The notes under the pieces were generated by a model that saw only the letters and a program-made list of their open reading frames with translations, searched no databases and was not told where the DNA came from. 64,000 bases of DNA from Mimachlamys varia (lineage: Eukaryota > Mollusca > Bivalvia > Pectinida > Pectinidae), in contig OX392542.1 in assembly GCA_947623455.1 (NCBI GenBank), forward strand, positions 11,415,625 to 11,479,624. The letters run 5' to 3'. Below are positions 1 through 13,800 of this stretch, piece by piece. Position 1 is the stretch's first letter; each line of letters starts with the position of its first letter. A program made the position numbers and the translations under genes.

Positions 1-540
1 TATGACATTTTTCAAGTACTCCATTTTTTTTTTTTTACGTTTCATCCAGTTCTTCAATGTGCATTGTATATTGTAAATACGTTGATATAATATATCATTT
101 TTCCGTTTGTAAAATCTTCATTTTTGAGGAAATAAGAAAAAGAATAACTATATGATGTACATTTAAATACGCATCTACTCGTGAAAAGACGTAATTTTAT
201 ATAGGATGTGTTTATGCATATGTGCAGTATTTTCCTTTGGCTATAAGTTGTCGAATGTTGCTACATTGAGAATACGTTTTGCCAACAAAAACACGCGAGG
301 ACTCGTAAATACTCGTTACTAACTTGTTACTATTCGGAACAAAACGTAAATTGACTAAAACGTAATGTTCCGATGAATCGTAACACGCCGTAATATACCC
401 GTGACCTTCCATGAAAAGCTCGTAAAATGCACGTAACTTGCTCGTGTTTATCCGTGTCTCGTAACAAATCGTGGAATTTTGTCGTGAATATTGTTGAACA
501 AATACATTTACTAACTCAAGTGAAATTTGCACCGTATTTA
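1..540. other. upstream AT-rich region, no gene seen
   Basis: No coding exon is recognisable here. Positions about 280-480 are dense in short variants of ACTCGTAA and CGTAAC, which looks like a decayed repeat element. Short open frames on both strands have no recognisable domain and are probably chance. Confidence 0.4.
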
Positions 541-594
541 ACAACCGGACATTGTGTAACCTTTATATACATATATAGAAGGATTCTACAGGAA

Positions 595-960
595 CAAGTC
601 CAGTCCGGGAAGATGGTGACCAGTCCTCCGTATGTATCTGGAGGTGCCATTACCGAATACATCGGAAGGTCGGGGGATGTATATCTATACATATCTGGAT
701 ATTTTCAATTCGAATATCATAGGGAGTTCGTAGGTATTGCTCCGTGCGTATCTTAAGGTGACCCAGTAACACAAAATTTTGTACAAATCTCAAGGTGTCA
801 TTACCCGATACCTCGGAAAGTCGGTGAGTATTGCTCCGTACGTATCTGAAGGTGTCATTACATAATATCCAGAAGGTAGATGGGTATTGCTCCGCATATC
901 TCGGGAGGTTGATGGGTCGTGCTCCGTTTACAAGATGCACGAATTTTAATCTAAGTGTGC
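595..960. repeat. degenerate ~75-80 bp tandem repeat upstream of SLC6-A
   Basis: About four imperfect units carry variants of TTGCTCCGTACGTATCTGAA followed by GGTGTCATTACC and a TCGGAAGGT-like stretch (near 625, 740, 830 and 890). A further stray copy of the TATCTGAAGGTGCCAT motif sits near 1219. The units are strongly diverged, so this is an old array. It has no obvious coding or regulatory role. Confidence 0.5.
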
Positions 961-1540
961 ATGTTTCTGTACCCGTTAAACATTAGCGCTGAGGCGCTTT
1001 TTCTTGCAAATTACAGGTGAGCAACACAAAACTAGTGATGCGTGTATTGGTTATAAAGGGCGTTTCATAAGTTGACATAACTTTTGCCCAATCCTCTTGT
1101 CGTTTTCGTGACAACAACATATGTTTAAACTAAGAAGCTAAATTGCATATATAAAACCATCAGGGCGCAACAAATATGCCCCGCGGGAGGTCATGCCCCA
1201 GTGGGTAGTGTTCCATACATATCTGAAGGTGCCATAGTCTAAATATGGTGATGTACACAGCGATCACTGAACGCTTCCATCCATGTTAATACGAACGAAG
1301 AATTTAAGTAAATAAAACTTAATGTAACTTGTTAAAAATAAATACAGTTTGTAAAATGACACGGAATTTGGCATCTCTTCTTGACTCGCTTGAATGAATC
1401 TTAATCTATATACGACATTGAATCGTCTTCACTAAGTAGAAAATAACAAACTGGCTATCTTCTATTCATAATGTGAAATATGAGATACCTACACATGTCG
1501 TACCGTGTTGTGTTTTTACCTGCGTGGACCATGCTAATGT
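961..1540. other. upstream of SLC6-A, no gene recognised
   Basis: Apart from the stray repeat fragment at about 1196-1245 I see no exon, RNA gene or clear promoter element. The 5' UTR or an upstream non-coding exon of SLC6-A could lie here, but nothing in the sequence fixes it. Confidence 0.35.
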
Positions 1541-1635
1541 ACACGTTATATATAGTGTAAACCAATTGCCCGTGTCGGTTACTAGTTAAGTATACATTAT
1601 ATATAGTGTAAACCAATGGCGCGTGTCGGTTACTA
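1541..1635 (+). promoter_or_regulatory. direct duplication with TATA-like and CCAAT motifs just before SLC6-A
   Basis: A block of about 42 bp occurs twice, at 1541-1584 and 1594-1635, offset by 51 bp. Each copy holds TTATATATAGTGTAAACCAA followed by T and then CGTGTCGGTTACTA. Each therefore pairs a TATA-like run with a CCAAT box. The second copy ends 50 bp before the ATG at 1685. A duplicated core promoter is a reasonable inference; a transposon footprint or 5' UTR repeat is the alternative. Confidence 0.4.
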
Positions 1636-1684
1636 AACCTATATATATATGCATCAGTACCTGATATACCAAGCACAGTACAGC

Positions 1685-1886
1685 ATGATGGAGACGAAGG
1701 ATAATGGAGAGGTTTGCTCTGGCGAGGAAAAGATGTTTCTGTCCGAAGCTGAAGAGTCCCAAAAGGGCCTTCATAAACGAGAGACTTGGTCCACCAGACT
1801 GGACTTCCTACTGGCATGTGTTGGCTTCTCGGTGGGATTCGGGAATGTTTGGAGATTCCCTTATCTCTGTTACAAGAACGGTGGAG
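1685..1886 (+). CDS. SLC6-A exon 1 (N-terminus and TM1)
   Basis: Residues 1-68. It encodes an acidic cytosolic tail, the KRETW motif (31-35) and TM1 with FGNVWRFPY (52-60). It ends GGTGGAG|GTAAGT, phase 1. The start at 1685 is preferred over an in-frame ATG at 1649 because paralog B also starts exactly 34 residues before the conserved Trp. ATG 1688 is an equally possible initiator. Confidence 0.9.
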
Positions 1887-4800
1887 GTAAGTTTTAATTA
1901 AGATATGTTTATCAATTATTGACAATAATTGACAGTATGGGTATTACGTTGTTTCATGTAAACCCCGATAACATCTACAGTATTCCCTATGCTGTGCATA
2001 CAAATATTGACAAAATACTAACCAAATGCACAAGAGTTTTATTTACAAAGTGACATGAAATTGATATCTGAAAATACATTGTTTATGAATTGTTTATAGG
2101 ACAGTTGTGAAACATAGAAATGTCACTGCTGGTATTGGGTGATTCAGGATTATTGTTTACAACACATTGGGTTGTCTGACAGTTGCTTGGGTTAAGTTTG
2201 TACGTACTACAATGTAATGATAGTCAGTCTATCGCCACACCAATCGGCCAAAACACCTGGAAGGGGCAAAGCTAACAATTCATTTCAGAGGACACCTGTG
2301 GTACTTTAATCAGCCTGTTTTAATAATTGTACAGGTCAAAACAGGTGTTAGACTAGCTAATTGGTTCCGATATCTATATAATCAGGAGTAATGTAAGCTA
2401 GTATACCTAGACACAACTTTAAAATATGTTTGAAATGCTAGATTTGTTGCCTGTAATAAATATGTGAAGATGATTACATCTAAATATTGATTTTATTTTC
2501 CTTTTAAACTAAATTAAGCGAAAACGAATATCTGTACCTAGCTGGTCATGCATTCACCCTTCTTTGTATCGCTCAGATCATCACTCCTATGGTTTTTAGT
2601 TTGACGGTTTTTGACTGTTACAAGGCGTCTCCTCTAGGCAGTTGTTTGGAGCTGGAAGTCATTTTTGACAAATCTCTCATTTTTTCTTCTTTCTTTGCAA
2701 ATGTAATACAAATACTCAACAACTGTTATATTGGGCAGGCCTTCTGGTGTTTTGTTAGAAAATACATGTTTTTTTATACAGTTTCTCTATATCTTTCATA
2801 TCAATCGATTTTCTGCCTCTCCTGCCTTTTTAAGCTGAATCATCATTAATTTAAACATCTCGTCTGCCTTTCTGTAGTGATAACTCATGAATTATATCTG
2901 TGTTACGTGTCTTCAAAAATGTTTCTCGGGGTCAAATCCAATCGTAATCATATAATGAATATATTACGATCTGATCCATCGAATTTTCGACCAATCTCTG
3001 TTACTCCTATTTTTAGTAAAATATTAGAAAAAATTGTCTTAAAGTACATGTTTAATTTTCTATCAGAGAATAATATAATTTCCAGAAATCAATCGGGGTT
3101 TTTACCTAAAGATTCAACTACTTTTCAACTATTGAATATATATGACACAATTGTAAAACATTTGGATAAGGGTAAAGAGGCAAGAATGGTTTTCTGTGAT
3201 ATAAGTAAAGCTTTTGACCGAGTTTGGCATGATGGTCTAATATATAAATTGAAAAAACATGGTATCAGCGGAAATATGATGAAGTGGTTTTCATCTTATT
3301 TAAACGGTAGGATGCAGAGAGTGGTCGTCGATGGATTCAGATCTTCTTGGAAAACTATTCAGGCAGGTGTGCCCCAAGGTTCCGTGTTGGGTCCGTAACT
3401 ATTTTTATTATATATAAATGATATATGTGAAAATTTAACTTCAGATTTGAAACTGTTTGCTGATGACACATCTTTGTATACACTTATAGAGGGAGACCGA
3501 CAGGAATCTGCAAATATTTTAAATTCTGATCTCAGGAAAATTTCCTCATGGGCAGACGCCTGGGGAATTGTTTTTAATCCAGAAAAAAACAGTAGCTCTT
3601 CTTTTTTCAAGGCGGGTTGACTCCCAGACTTTACATCCTGATCTCGTCTTTAATAACCTTACTATCAAAAATGTAACAAATCACAAACATCTTGGTCTCT
3701 TCTTTAATTCTAAAGCTAACTGGTCGACTCATATCAATTTTATTTATGAAAAAGCATATAAAAGGATAAATATACTCAGGATGTTGAAATTCAAAATTGA
3801 TAGAAGGTCTCTTACAACTATATATACTTCTTTTATTCGGCCTATCCTAGACTATGCTAGTATTGTGTGGTCTAACTGTACCCAGGCAGAATGTAACCTC
3901 TTGGAGTCAATCCAACTTGATGCAATACGTATAATTACTGGCTTAAGGAAAGGAACTAGTCATTCAGTATTATATTATGAAACTGGTATTGTACCTCTCA
4001 TTGCTAGAAGACATCTACATCAAAATATTACTTTTTATAATATTTTTAACAATAACTGTCCGCATCATATCACTGACTTACTACGACCTTTTATTAACAC
4101 CAATGATATCTATAATTTTCGCCATGCTAGATTGTTTAATATTCCTGCCTTGAGAATTCAACTATACAGCAATAGTTTTTTTCCGTCCTTAATGTCTGAA
4201 TGGAACAGCCCGTCCTGTCCATTTCCCTCTATGTCTTCCGTACGTGAAATAAAAAAGGAATGCTTACCAGCTGGTATTACAGATAATTTCCCACTGTGTT
4301 CTGAAACATTTAAATATTCTGGCGAAAGAAAAATCAATATTATAATATGTCAGTTAAGAAATTCCGCTGGTAATCTAAACTCTGATTTATTTTATTCTCA
4401 CTTATGTGATAGTCCTGCCTGCCAGTGTGGTTTTCCGATTGAAGATTCCTATCACTATTTTCTCTATTGTCCTCTCTATACTAATCAAAGAATTCGCCTA
4501 AGTAACTCCATTGCTGTATTAGATGTTAATATTCCTCTTTCTATCGAAACTTTCCTCTATGGATATAATAGTCATGCTTTTAATTCAAATGATATGTTAT
4601 TGAAGATCGTACAGGAATACATTAGAGATACCAAACGCTTTATATAAGATATTAATAACTAATTATAATTAATTGAGTTGATTTTAGATTTGTTAATCAA
4701 GATGTGAAAAATTATTAATCTAAGACGCATTTTGACATGTCTAACATACGCTTCATGATTTATTTATATTCAACTTGCGAGACTCTCCGAAATTGTCTGT

Positions 4801-7800
4801 TTATCACTATTATCTTTGCTTTACTACATATATTTTCTAGTTGTGGATTTTATGTATTGTACTGTTATCAATGTAATCGGGAGAGGGCTAATATAGGCAT
4901 ATAGGCCCTTTGAATTAACATCTTCAATAAAATATTCTGAAATGAAATCGTAATCATAGACTTTTTAGGCAAAAATAGTTCGGCAAAAATTTGATGCATT
5001 GCTTTTCAATTTCATTTTAAAGTATTTTTTATATTGCACATATTTCAATAATGATCGAAAACAAATTAATAGAAGACAGAAACATTTGTTGATGAAGCAG
5101 AAGACACTTACTCTTCCAGGAACACCTGGTCTTATTCTCTGTAACTTTTACAAAATTCTCCATGTAAATCTTGCCTTTGTTCATATTTTGTCCCTGGTTT
5201 AATCGATTTTGAGTTTTGATTATGATTTTGTTAACGCTTCGGTATTCTCTTTATTTATTTAGATAAATTAGTCACAAACATTAAACAGCTGTAGCTTCAG
5301 GGAGGTCGCGATATGAATATGATCTGTTTTAGAATGGGAAGACAGAAATTAGGAGAAATGCAATGTGAAATATGGTACATGATAACAACACACTATATCC
5401 AAAAAATCAGTAAGTGGTTTAAACAAATCCTGCTGTTACGTCACTGTTAGAAGCACGGCTGAATATGCCTTGTTTCAGGCAAACCTTAAACGTTACACAC
5501 TATTCATATTTGTCGTACTTATGTTTTATTTGACACAGTTTGTGAACAAAGTTTTTGTTTAGCATTTATAGTTTACCGCATTTATAGTTTACCACATTTA
5601 AAGTTTACCACATTTATAGTTTACCTCATTTAAAGTTTACCGCATTTATAGTTTACCACATTTAAAGATTACCACATTTATAGTTTACCGCATTTATAGT
5701 TTACCACATTTATAGTTTACCACATTTATAGTTTACCGCATTTATAGTTTACCACATTTATAGTTTACCACATTTATAATTTACCACATTTATAGTTTAC
5801 CACATTTATAGTTTACCTCATTTATAGTTTACCACATTTATAGTTTACCACATTTAAAGTTTACCGCATTTCAAAAAAAGGAATGATTTAATTCATTACA
5901 TCATATCATAATCTATGTCGGTTCTAAAATGAGTAAGTCTTCTTTCCTTTCAAAATGCTTGCTTTCTTTCAATTGAATACTTATAAGCTAAGCAATGTTG
6001 AAACTGACAGGTTTTTTTTTAACTGAATTGCTTATTTTTAGCAGGCCATATTCAATTTCATAAGTCTGTTCAACTTTAACGGCTGTGACACAGATAATGT
6101 TTCATCAAGGTTTCTTTTTCATTGTCAAACTCATTTTTGTCCAATAAGCTCTGAGGCTTACATGCATCAAGTGGGTTTATATAGATTGTATTCCATGCCA
6201 GTCTTAGCCTGAGGGTAATTGAAAACATGTCACGGTGACACGGTAGCCCTAATAAAGGATGACTATACTACACAGCAGGCACAAACCCTCAAGGCTGTCT
6301 GACAAACTTTAAATTAAGCTGATGTTGGACTGAGCTACGTCATACACGCAGTCATTGCATATATGGAAATATTAGCAAGGTGGCTTAGGAGGAATACTAG
6401 TTAAAGCTCGAGAAGACATCTGCAAGAATATATTTATTGTTTTGATTGTATCAATACAAAAAGCATGTACACATGTGTATTGTGAAGCTTTAGAGTAAAT
6501 TAGTTTAGCTAGACAGAGCGCTATATCAAATGTTGTATATTATAATAACTAATTATCTAATTTGTTATAGCGACCATATTGATACTGGATGTAAAGGTCT
6601 CATATCCTGGTCTGGCCCTTTTATATTTAAAACGGATTCTATAAGTCAAAACATTAACAATATCGTACCAATACAAAAAATAAGAAAGCTTTCTTGATTC
6701 GCTATAATTTATTGTTTTATTGTTTTTAACTCGAAATTTCGAGTTAGTAAGTCGATATGTCGAGTATCTCGAAGTTGTTTTAGTATCTCAAAATTTCCAG
6801 TTATTATCTGTAAATGTTGACTTATTCTGCATGCTTAAGTAATAATTTAGATTTAATAATAACCTTCAGCAATCAATACTACTTTGTTAATTGTCAATAT
6901 TTGTATGTAAGAAAGGCATGTTAAAAGTAGGAAACAAACAGTATAAATAATGGTACATCGTCTACTTGCCTAGCTCCTTCCCGTGCCTTTGTGATCAAAA
7001 CAACAAGTAGCGATACAGGAAACAAGAGAAGGGTTATTGTCCGGCCACTCTAAGAACCTTATGCAAGTCGTCTGTGTTTCAAATGTAAACTGGATAACAA
7101 ATGCTTAAAGTCCTGCTTTTCTGATAGTTAAGTAAGAACTTTGTGCCCTGAAATGGCTTTGTTTCTTTTTTTTATCTGCAAGTATGGGCGGATTGGTCGA
7201 GTGGTTAACACTCCGGCCTTCCATGCAGGCGGCCGGCGTTTGATCCCCGTAATCGTCATATGCATGGAACATTCAGAGAAAGTGTTTTTCTCCTGTCCAC
7301 ACAACTCCAACAACCCCGGTGGAGTATAAAATGGTCTGGGATGGGTGTTGCAGTATATGTACTGTAGCATTCAGGTGAAATTGCAATCTAAAAGATTCCG
7401 TTGGAAACACGGTCCCACTACAAACAAAACACAGTTCATCTCCAGCACACAAACATACATACACACACATATGGAGATAGCAGCCAGGTAGTTAGCGGCA
7501 GTTTCCGGAATGAATCTTTCCGATAGATGATTTCAATTGCATAAATAATGTAATTTTGTTCACATTGTTATCTCTTACCTGTACATTTTAAAATGGCCTC
7601 GTAATGTAATGTGTATCGCATAATCTAAAATTATTACTAAATAAACTTGTTATTCGGAATATGCAATGTGTAAAATAAAAAAACAAAAACAAAAACCACA
7701 GCTTTTAAATAGGCTTGCTATGTATCTGTTCTCCCAAGTGGGCGGATTGGTCGAGTGGTGAGAGTGTTTTTCTCCTGCCCACACAACTCCAACAACCCAG

Positions 7801-10800
7801 ATGGAGTATAAAATGGTCTGGGAGGGTGTTGCAGTATATGTGCTGTAGCATTCAAGTGAAGTTTCACTATAAAAGATGCCGTTGGAAACACGCTTCCACT
7901 ATAAACGAACACAATTCATCTACAGCACACACGTATACACACATATTAGCAAGGTGGTTAAGGACTAGTAGTTAGCGCCTGATAAGGCAGTTCTAGCGCA
8001 CTCCTCAGAATTGTATATGATAGAACTGTACGTGTTAATTGTATTGATTGTATGATAATTGTATAACTATGTACTGTAAAGCGCTATAGAGTGGCTTATG
8101 TTAGCTAGATAGGGCGCTATATCAAATATTGTATATTATTATTATTATTATTAAGTGAGACGATTGGTGTTAAATGCGTTTCCTCATCATTATTACCATT
8201 ACCAAGGTGTCAGCTACAGCTATTAATATATAAACAAGACGTTGTTTCCCCAAATCTCGTTTTTGTTCACAAATCTCGTTATCTTCAGCCGAAGTATCAA
8301 TTGTACAATGTTTTGACATTAATTCCCGAGCTGCCTTCAGGCAATTAGTTTTTCAGAAATATGTGTATAACACAGGACACATCAATGACCACGGACAAAA
8401 CTGATAATAATCATTTAACAAACCTTAATAACGAGAATTGTTATTGAGATATTGCGACGGTAGATAGTTGGGCTTCGGCTTAGGATCTAACCTGAATCCA
8501 CACTTGTATAGTATTCTGTAGTCGAGGGTGATGGGGTACATTAGCCGAGGTCAGCCATGTCACATAACATGAAAATACAGGTACAGGGACACTTGTGGTT
8601 TCTTAAATTATCAGGTAGTGGTTTTTAAGTTTTCTAGTCTAGTACGTCGTTCTACACTTCTTTAATCCGTCGCAAGATTTAAAACCCGGTTATTCGCATT
8701 TTACTGAACAATATACCATTCAGACTTTAACAGCTACAAGGCAATAAATCATCAACCGAATCAAAACTCATTTTGTTAAAATTTATTGCATCCTACATCT
8801 ATGGGATTCCCACTTCAAACAGAGTTTATGGTCAGGGGCTATTTAATGTAAGAGCAAAGGCTTAGGATAAAAAAGAAAAATTCAAAAAAGTACATCAGAT
8901 AAAGATAAGTTAGAGAAGTAACACTAAAGTAAAGAAAAGATACCGAACATTAGATCTCCACCCCCACACCAAATCATAGAATAATGAAGATAATGTGGGA
9001 GAGAACTGATATAGGCCCAGCCTGTTGTTCAATCCCATTCACTGTACCATCAAATGAATAAAATTCGTTGAAATGAAATAGAATAATGGATGGAAGGATG
9101 TTTCTAATTTATCTAAGTGATCGTAGCAGGGTAAGTTATGACCGCGCAATGATGCGCGTTCGGGTTTTTTTATGATAAAATGATAAAATGATAAAATTGG
9201 TTGACTGTAACAATTTAAACAAATGATTTCTATCAAGCTGACAATGCACGTTAAAAAGATTTTTTTTAACTTCTTTTTAATATCAACCAGAAAGCGTTTT
9301 AACTTGCATTATCAGCTTTATATAGGAGACTTAAAATCAAACTGCACATTCGGTTTAATTCACTAATTGTACATTAGGCATGGTGGCATATGCTATCTTT
9401 ATTTGTAAGTCAAATATGAAAAGTTAGAAAACAAATCAGGACCTGGAACTAATCCACATGTGTTTAATAAATATTAACAATATCAGGGAATTACAAATCA
9501 GGCGAACTGGTTCGGACCTTTTGGCTTGGTAGTCTCGGGTTTGCGCCCTGCTCGTCTCACTAGTTTCATTTCTGCTCCTTGTTGTGAAATACTGTTTATT
9601 GCCCCATGTGGGCATGTTTGTATGTACAAAATTCATAAATATAATTACAGCCCCTGGTACCCGATTAAACGATACATCGTGAGGGATCTGTTTGTATGCC
9701 TACATTAGGTTTGTATGCCGTCACGTTTCGTAACAATATCTTATTCCTGTTACGCATAAAGGGTGCCTTGCACCTTTTAATTCACTTTAAATTGAGAGGT
9801 ATTCGAAACCGCCAGGCTTGAAATAAGTTCATACGCCATAACTCTGTAAAAAACAAAACGAGAGTGTGTAGTGAATATATATTTTATATGAATGTATTCA
9901 AACCTCAAAATACAGAAAATTATTGAAAAATACTTTATCCTTTGTAAATTACCTTCAACCTACCCTGACTTAGTCGTCTATGTATGTAAACGATCTTTAA
10001 GTAGCGAATGAATTTCAATTATTCTTTTACATCTTCTCCATTTATTAACAGATATTATCAAAAAGAGAAATAATTTTTTGTTTTTTTGTTTTTGTGTTTT
10101 GTTTTAAAGCTCATGTGATCATTTTGAAAACAGCACATTATATTTGTAATTTACTGCACTCCTTTTGATATCCCCAGAACCCACTTTCGCTCAACCCCTT
10201 TAACTTAGTATCCCCGCCTGTAATACAGTATAACATCCTTGAACAAATTAAAAAGGCAGAAATCCACACTCACAGGGGCCATAAATGGGGAACTTATAGA
10301 TAATTATCCTTTTGATGACTAAGAAATTAGATACCTATGATTCAACAACAACAATACATTTTGTTAACAGAGTATGTCTGCACTGTTAATAATGTAATAT
10401 AGTATTTCTTCGTGTCAGTCGAACGAAGCTGAAAAAAAACACACGAAAGATATTTTTGTGGTATAAACACCGGTGACGGTTACGTGTCTGCGTAACACTA
10501 AAGAAATGTATCCTCTTGCAGAAATTTTATTGCAGTGTATTATATAAAGGGACCATACCAAGGTATCATTCACTTGGTCTCGATAGAAAAGTGAAATACA
10601 AGGTAGCTATAATGACAGCAGACAGGAATACAAATTCTTACTCATCATGTTAAGCACAAATTCAGCTTGAACCGCCGACCCTCCACTGTGACAACCCAAT
10701 CCGGACCTTTTCCAACCATTTGCACGAGATTTGTTTTGGCGATTCATTTCAAGTTACATTGTATTTTGGAACTTTTTTCGATATTGCGTTTTTTATGGGG

Positions 10801-13800
10801 TTAGCATCATGCATAAATTGCCAATGCAAGCTAGAAGGCTTTCTTATTGAGAATTGAAGAAAAAAAACGACTAAGGGAGAGTAGTTTTACCGTCGGCATG
10901 ATTACGGTGTTAAAGTTTAGACATTAAATTGAAAACTTTTGAAATATTTGGTTTGGAATAACTGTCTTATCATTAAAAGAAAAAATGACGAATACGTGCA
11001 AATCTTAATTATGGTGGCTTCTCGAAATTTAAAAACGCCTGATATAGAATATTACAGTTGTTAGGGATTTCTTCCCATTGTTAAAGTAGCATGACATGAG
11101 AAAGTAGTACTGATGTTACAGCTTTGTGAACGGTATCGCATGGCAATTATCACAATTCTACCTCTAATTCATTTATTTTGTAGATGCACCCGTTGTATTT
11201 CTCAAACCAAAAAAAATCAATATTGTTTTAAAGGTAACAATTATGAAATGATCGGCTTAACATTTTTTTTTGTAATTTTCAGGGGCTTTTCTGATTCCGT
11301 ACCTAGCATGCGTGGTCGTGGCCGGAGTTCCTCTCTTCTTTATGGAAGTAGCCGTTGGTCAGTTTATGGGGGTGAGCGGTTTCAAGGCATGGAACATTTG
11401 TCCTTTATTCCAAGGTAAATCAACTCAACACATCTTTTTCAGAGACTGCAAATCACAATTTATGATTTATTTAAGATATCATGTCATACTTTAAAATTAA
11501 ATCAAATAGTTCTTGTCATAAGCACGGTTCATGTATTACACAGGTTAAACGAAACCTAAAGAAGCTTCAATGTATCAAAGATTTAAAAGAACATTTTAAA
11601 CACAACACTATGGGTATTATTTTTTGTTTAACTGAATGGTTTTTGTTAATTTTCATGTTTTCGCTATAAAATGAATTTTCATTTTCTCATTGCATTTGAT
11701 TAACATATAAAGCTTCTGGAACTACTTTGAATTGCGCGAAACGACAACACTCATCGGAGTACTTTGGTTCTGAGTCAGCTGATGACACATAATACTGTTT
11801 GATTAATATTTTCTTCGAAATGTGAATGTTAATATGGTTTTTTTTATATAATCTTCAATTTGTGTCCATGTCATAATATATTTATAAACTCGTTCAGTAA
11901 TTAAGCATGACAAATGTTTCAAGGCTCGTGGAGTTTTAATTATCGAACTCGTTTAATAAATTGGAAATAACGGGAAACTTCATTAAAGATCTGATATTTA
12001 TCGTCCGTGATGAAATATTCTTAATATTGATTTATTTAAACAGTTTCACACATGCGGTATAAATGAATGGAGATTGGTGTTAAGATACCGCCATTTTTAG
12101 AAGAAAAAAATTGTACTGTGTTTTTATTTCTAATTGATTTTCGTCATTTTTTATATTTTTAATGTTGATATGTATCAAAGATATTTAGCGACGCCAAGCA
12201 GAATATCGAAATCTAATAGCGGCACTAATTCTCGGTGATTACTGACCGATAGTTGCTACTTAAAGGCCTAATATACGTAACTTTTGGCAAAGCTTGAAGC
12301 GAAAATAAAGCCTAATAACTTTTTTTTTATATTTATAGATTTAGTTAAAATTAATTGATATCAGCAATATCCAAGATTAATTCTTATGCGGTTACCGGTA
12401 CAGCAGCAGTTGAAACTCGGTATTTGTAAACATGCGTCCATTTTGAACTGTCTTTTAACTGCGGCTTGTCGTTGAAGTGGGCCCTACCTGAATTACTTTC
12501 AATTCTTTGGATTTTTCTGTCAAGAGTTTCTTGTTAGTAACCACTCAGGTTTACTTCGTTTTAGGCTTATTTTTGCATGGAAATCAACTGGATTTTGTTT
12601 ATAATTTTTCAGAATCACAAAAAATTTCCTGAAGTTACGTATATTGGGCCTTTTAATTTTGTTCACTTCCACAGTTCGGTTAAACGTTCCGTTGAATAGT
12701 GCTACTGTAAACCATCTTATTTTCGCATGCGACTACTTTTCGCATATTTTGCGGATGATAAAAAAAATCGCGAAAATGAATCGCCGCGAAATAATTTCAA
12801 TCAGAGGTATAACAACTGTGGAGAACTGTACTGTACATAATTTTACGACCGTACTTATCGCGTAATTAAATCTTCGCGAAATATTTGTTTCATAACTATG
12901 AAACGCGAAATTAAGTCGCCGCGAAAATATGTTGGTTTAAAATATACATTGGTCCCCAGGTATCGGTGGAGTCACGACCACCGTGGTGTTCTACCTAAAC
13001 TGTTACTATAACGTAATAATTTGCTGGGCGCTGTACTACGTCTTCTCCTCCTTCACCTCCGAGCTTCCCTGGAAGACGTGTGGCCACGAGTGGAACACGG
13101 AACACTGCTTCGACTTCAATGGTGTAAACAAGACAAACTCTACCAACAATGTAACGGCCGTGCCTCTTATCAGGGTGGACCCAGTCAATGAGTTTTGGGA
13201 GTAAGGACCAGTTTTATAACTAAAATTGTTCAGAATACAACTCTAAACTGAGCTCACTTTCATTCACATGTAATATATGCAGAAGATTTAGGCTATATTT
13301 AAACACGGAAAACGGAATGCCTTACCTGTTTGTTCCTTTGATACAAATTCATGATATTTTCTTTGTTACTTTGAACTAAACTTTAAACAACCTTAACATC
13401 TTCGTTTGTTTCTGCTCACAAGTGTATCTTGGATTTGTTAAAATTTTATCAACTTCAGCTATTGACAATTTGTTTCACGCCATCTAGAATATTTGGTATC
13501 ATAATCAATTATCGACATATATATATCGCTCACACTGTTTGTTTTTTATCAACCAGGAGGAAGGTGTTAGGTATATCGGACGGGATAGAGACCATGGGTA
13601 CCATCAAGTGGGATCTCGCCCTGTGTCTCCTGTTGGCCTGGGTTATTGTGTATGTGTGCATCTGTAAAGGAATCCGATCTTCCGGTAAGGTGTGTACGTC
13701 ATATCCGGTCATTTATAGGCCATGTAATATTGTATCGGTCTAAATAGATTCAATCGTCTTATTTCACGGAAACATAAGGACATGTCAATGGAATTGGTCA

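Noticed and set aside
1649..1684. Upstream in-frame ATG for SLC6-A exon 1
   Set aside because: It would add 12 residues with no counterpart in SLC6-B, whose start aligns with 1685; the added codons overlap the presumed 5' UTR.
5562..5870. CRISPR-like array
   Set aside because: Contiguous 16-bp repeats without unique spacers in a eukaryotic intron.
7186..7260. Possible tRNA gene
   Set aside because: A and B boxes are present, but the sequence runs into a SINE body shared with a second copy, and I cannot form an acceptor stem.
11770..11825. CTGATGA ... CGAAA as a second hammerhead candidate
   Set aside because: Flanking sequences do not form stems I or III.
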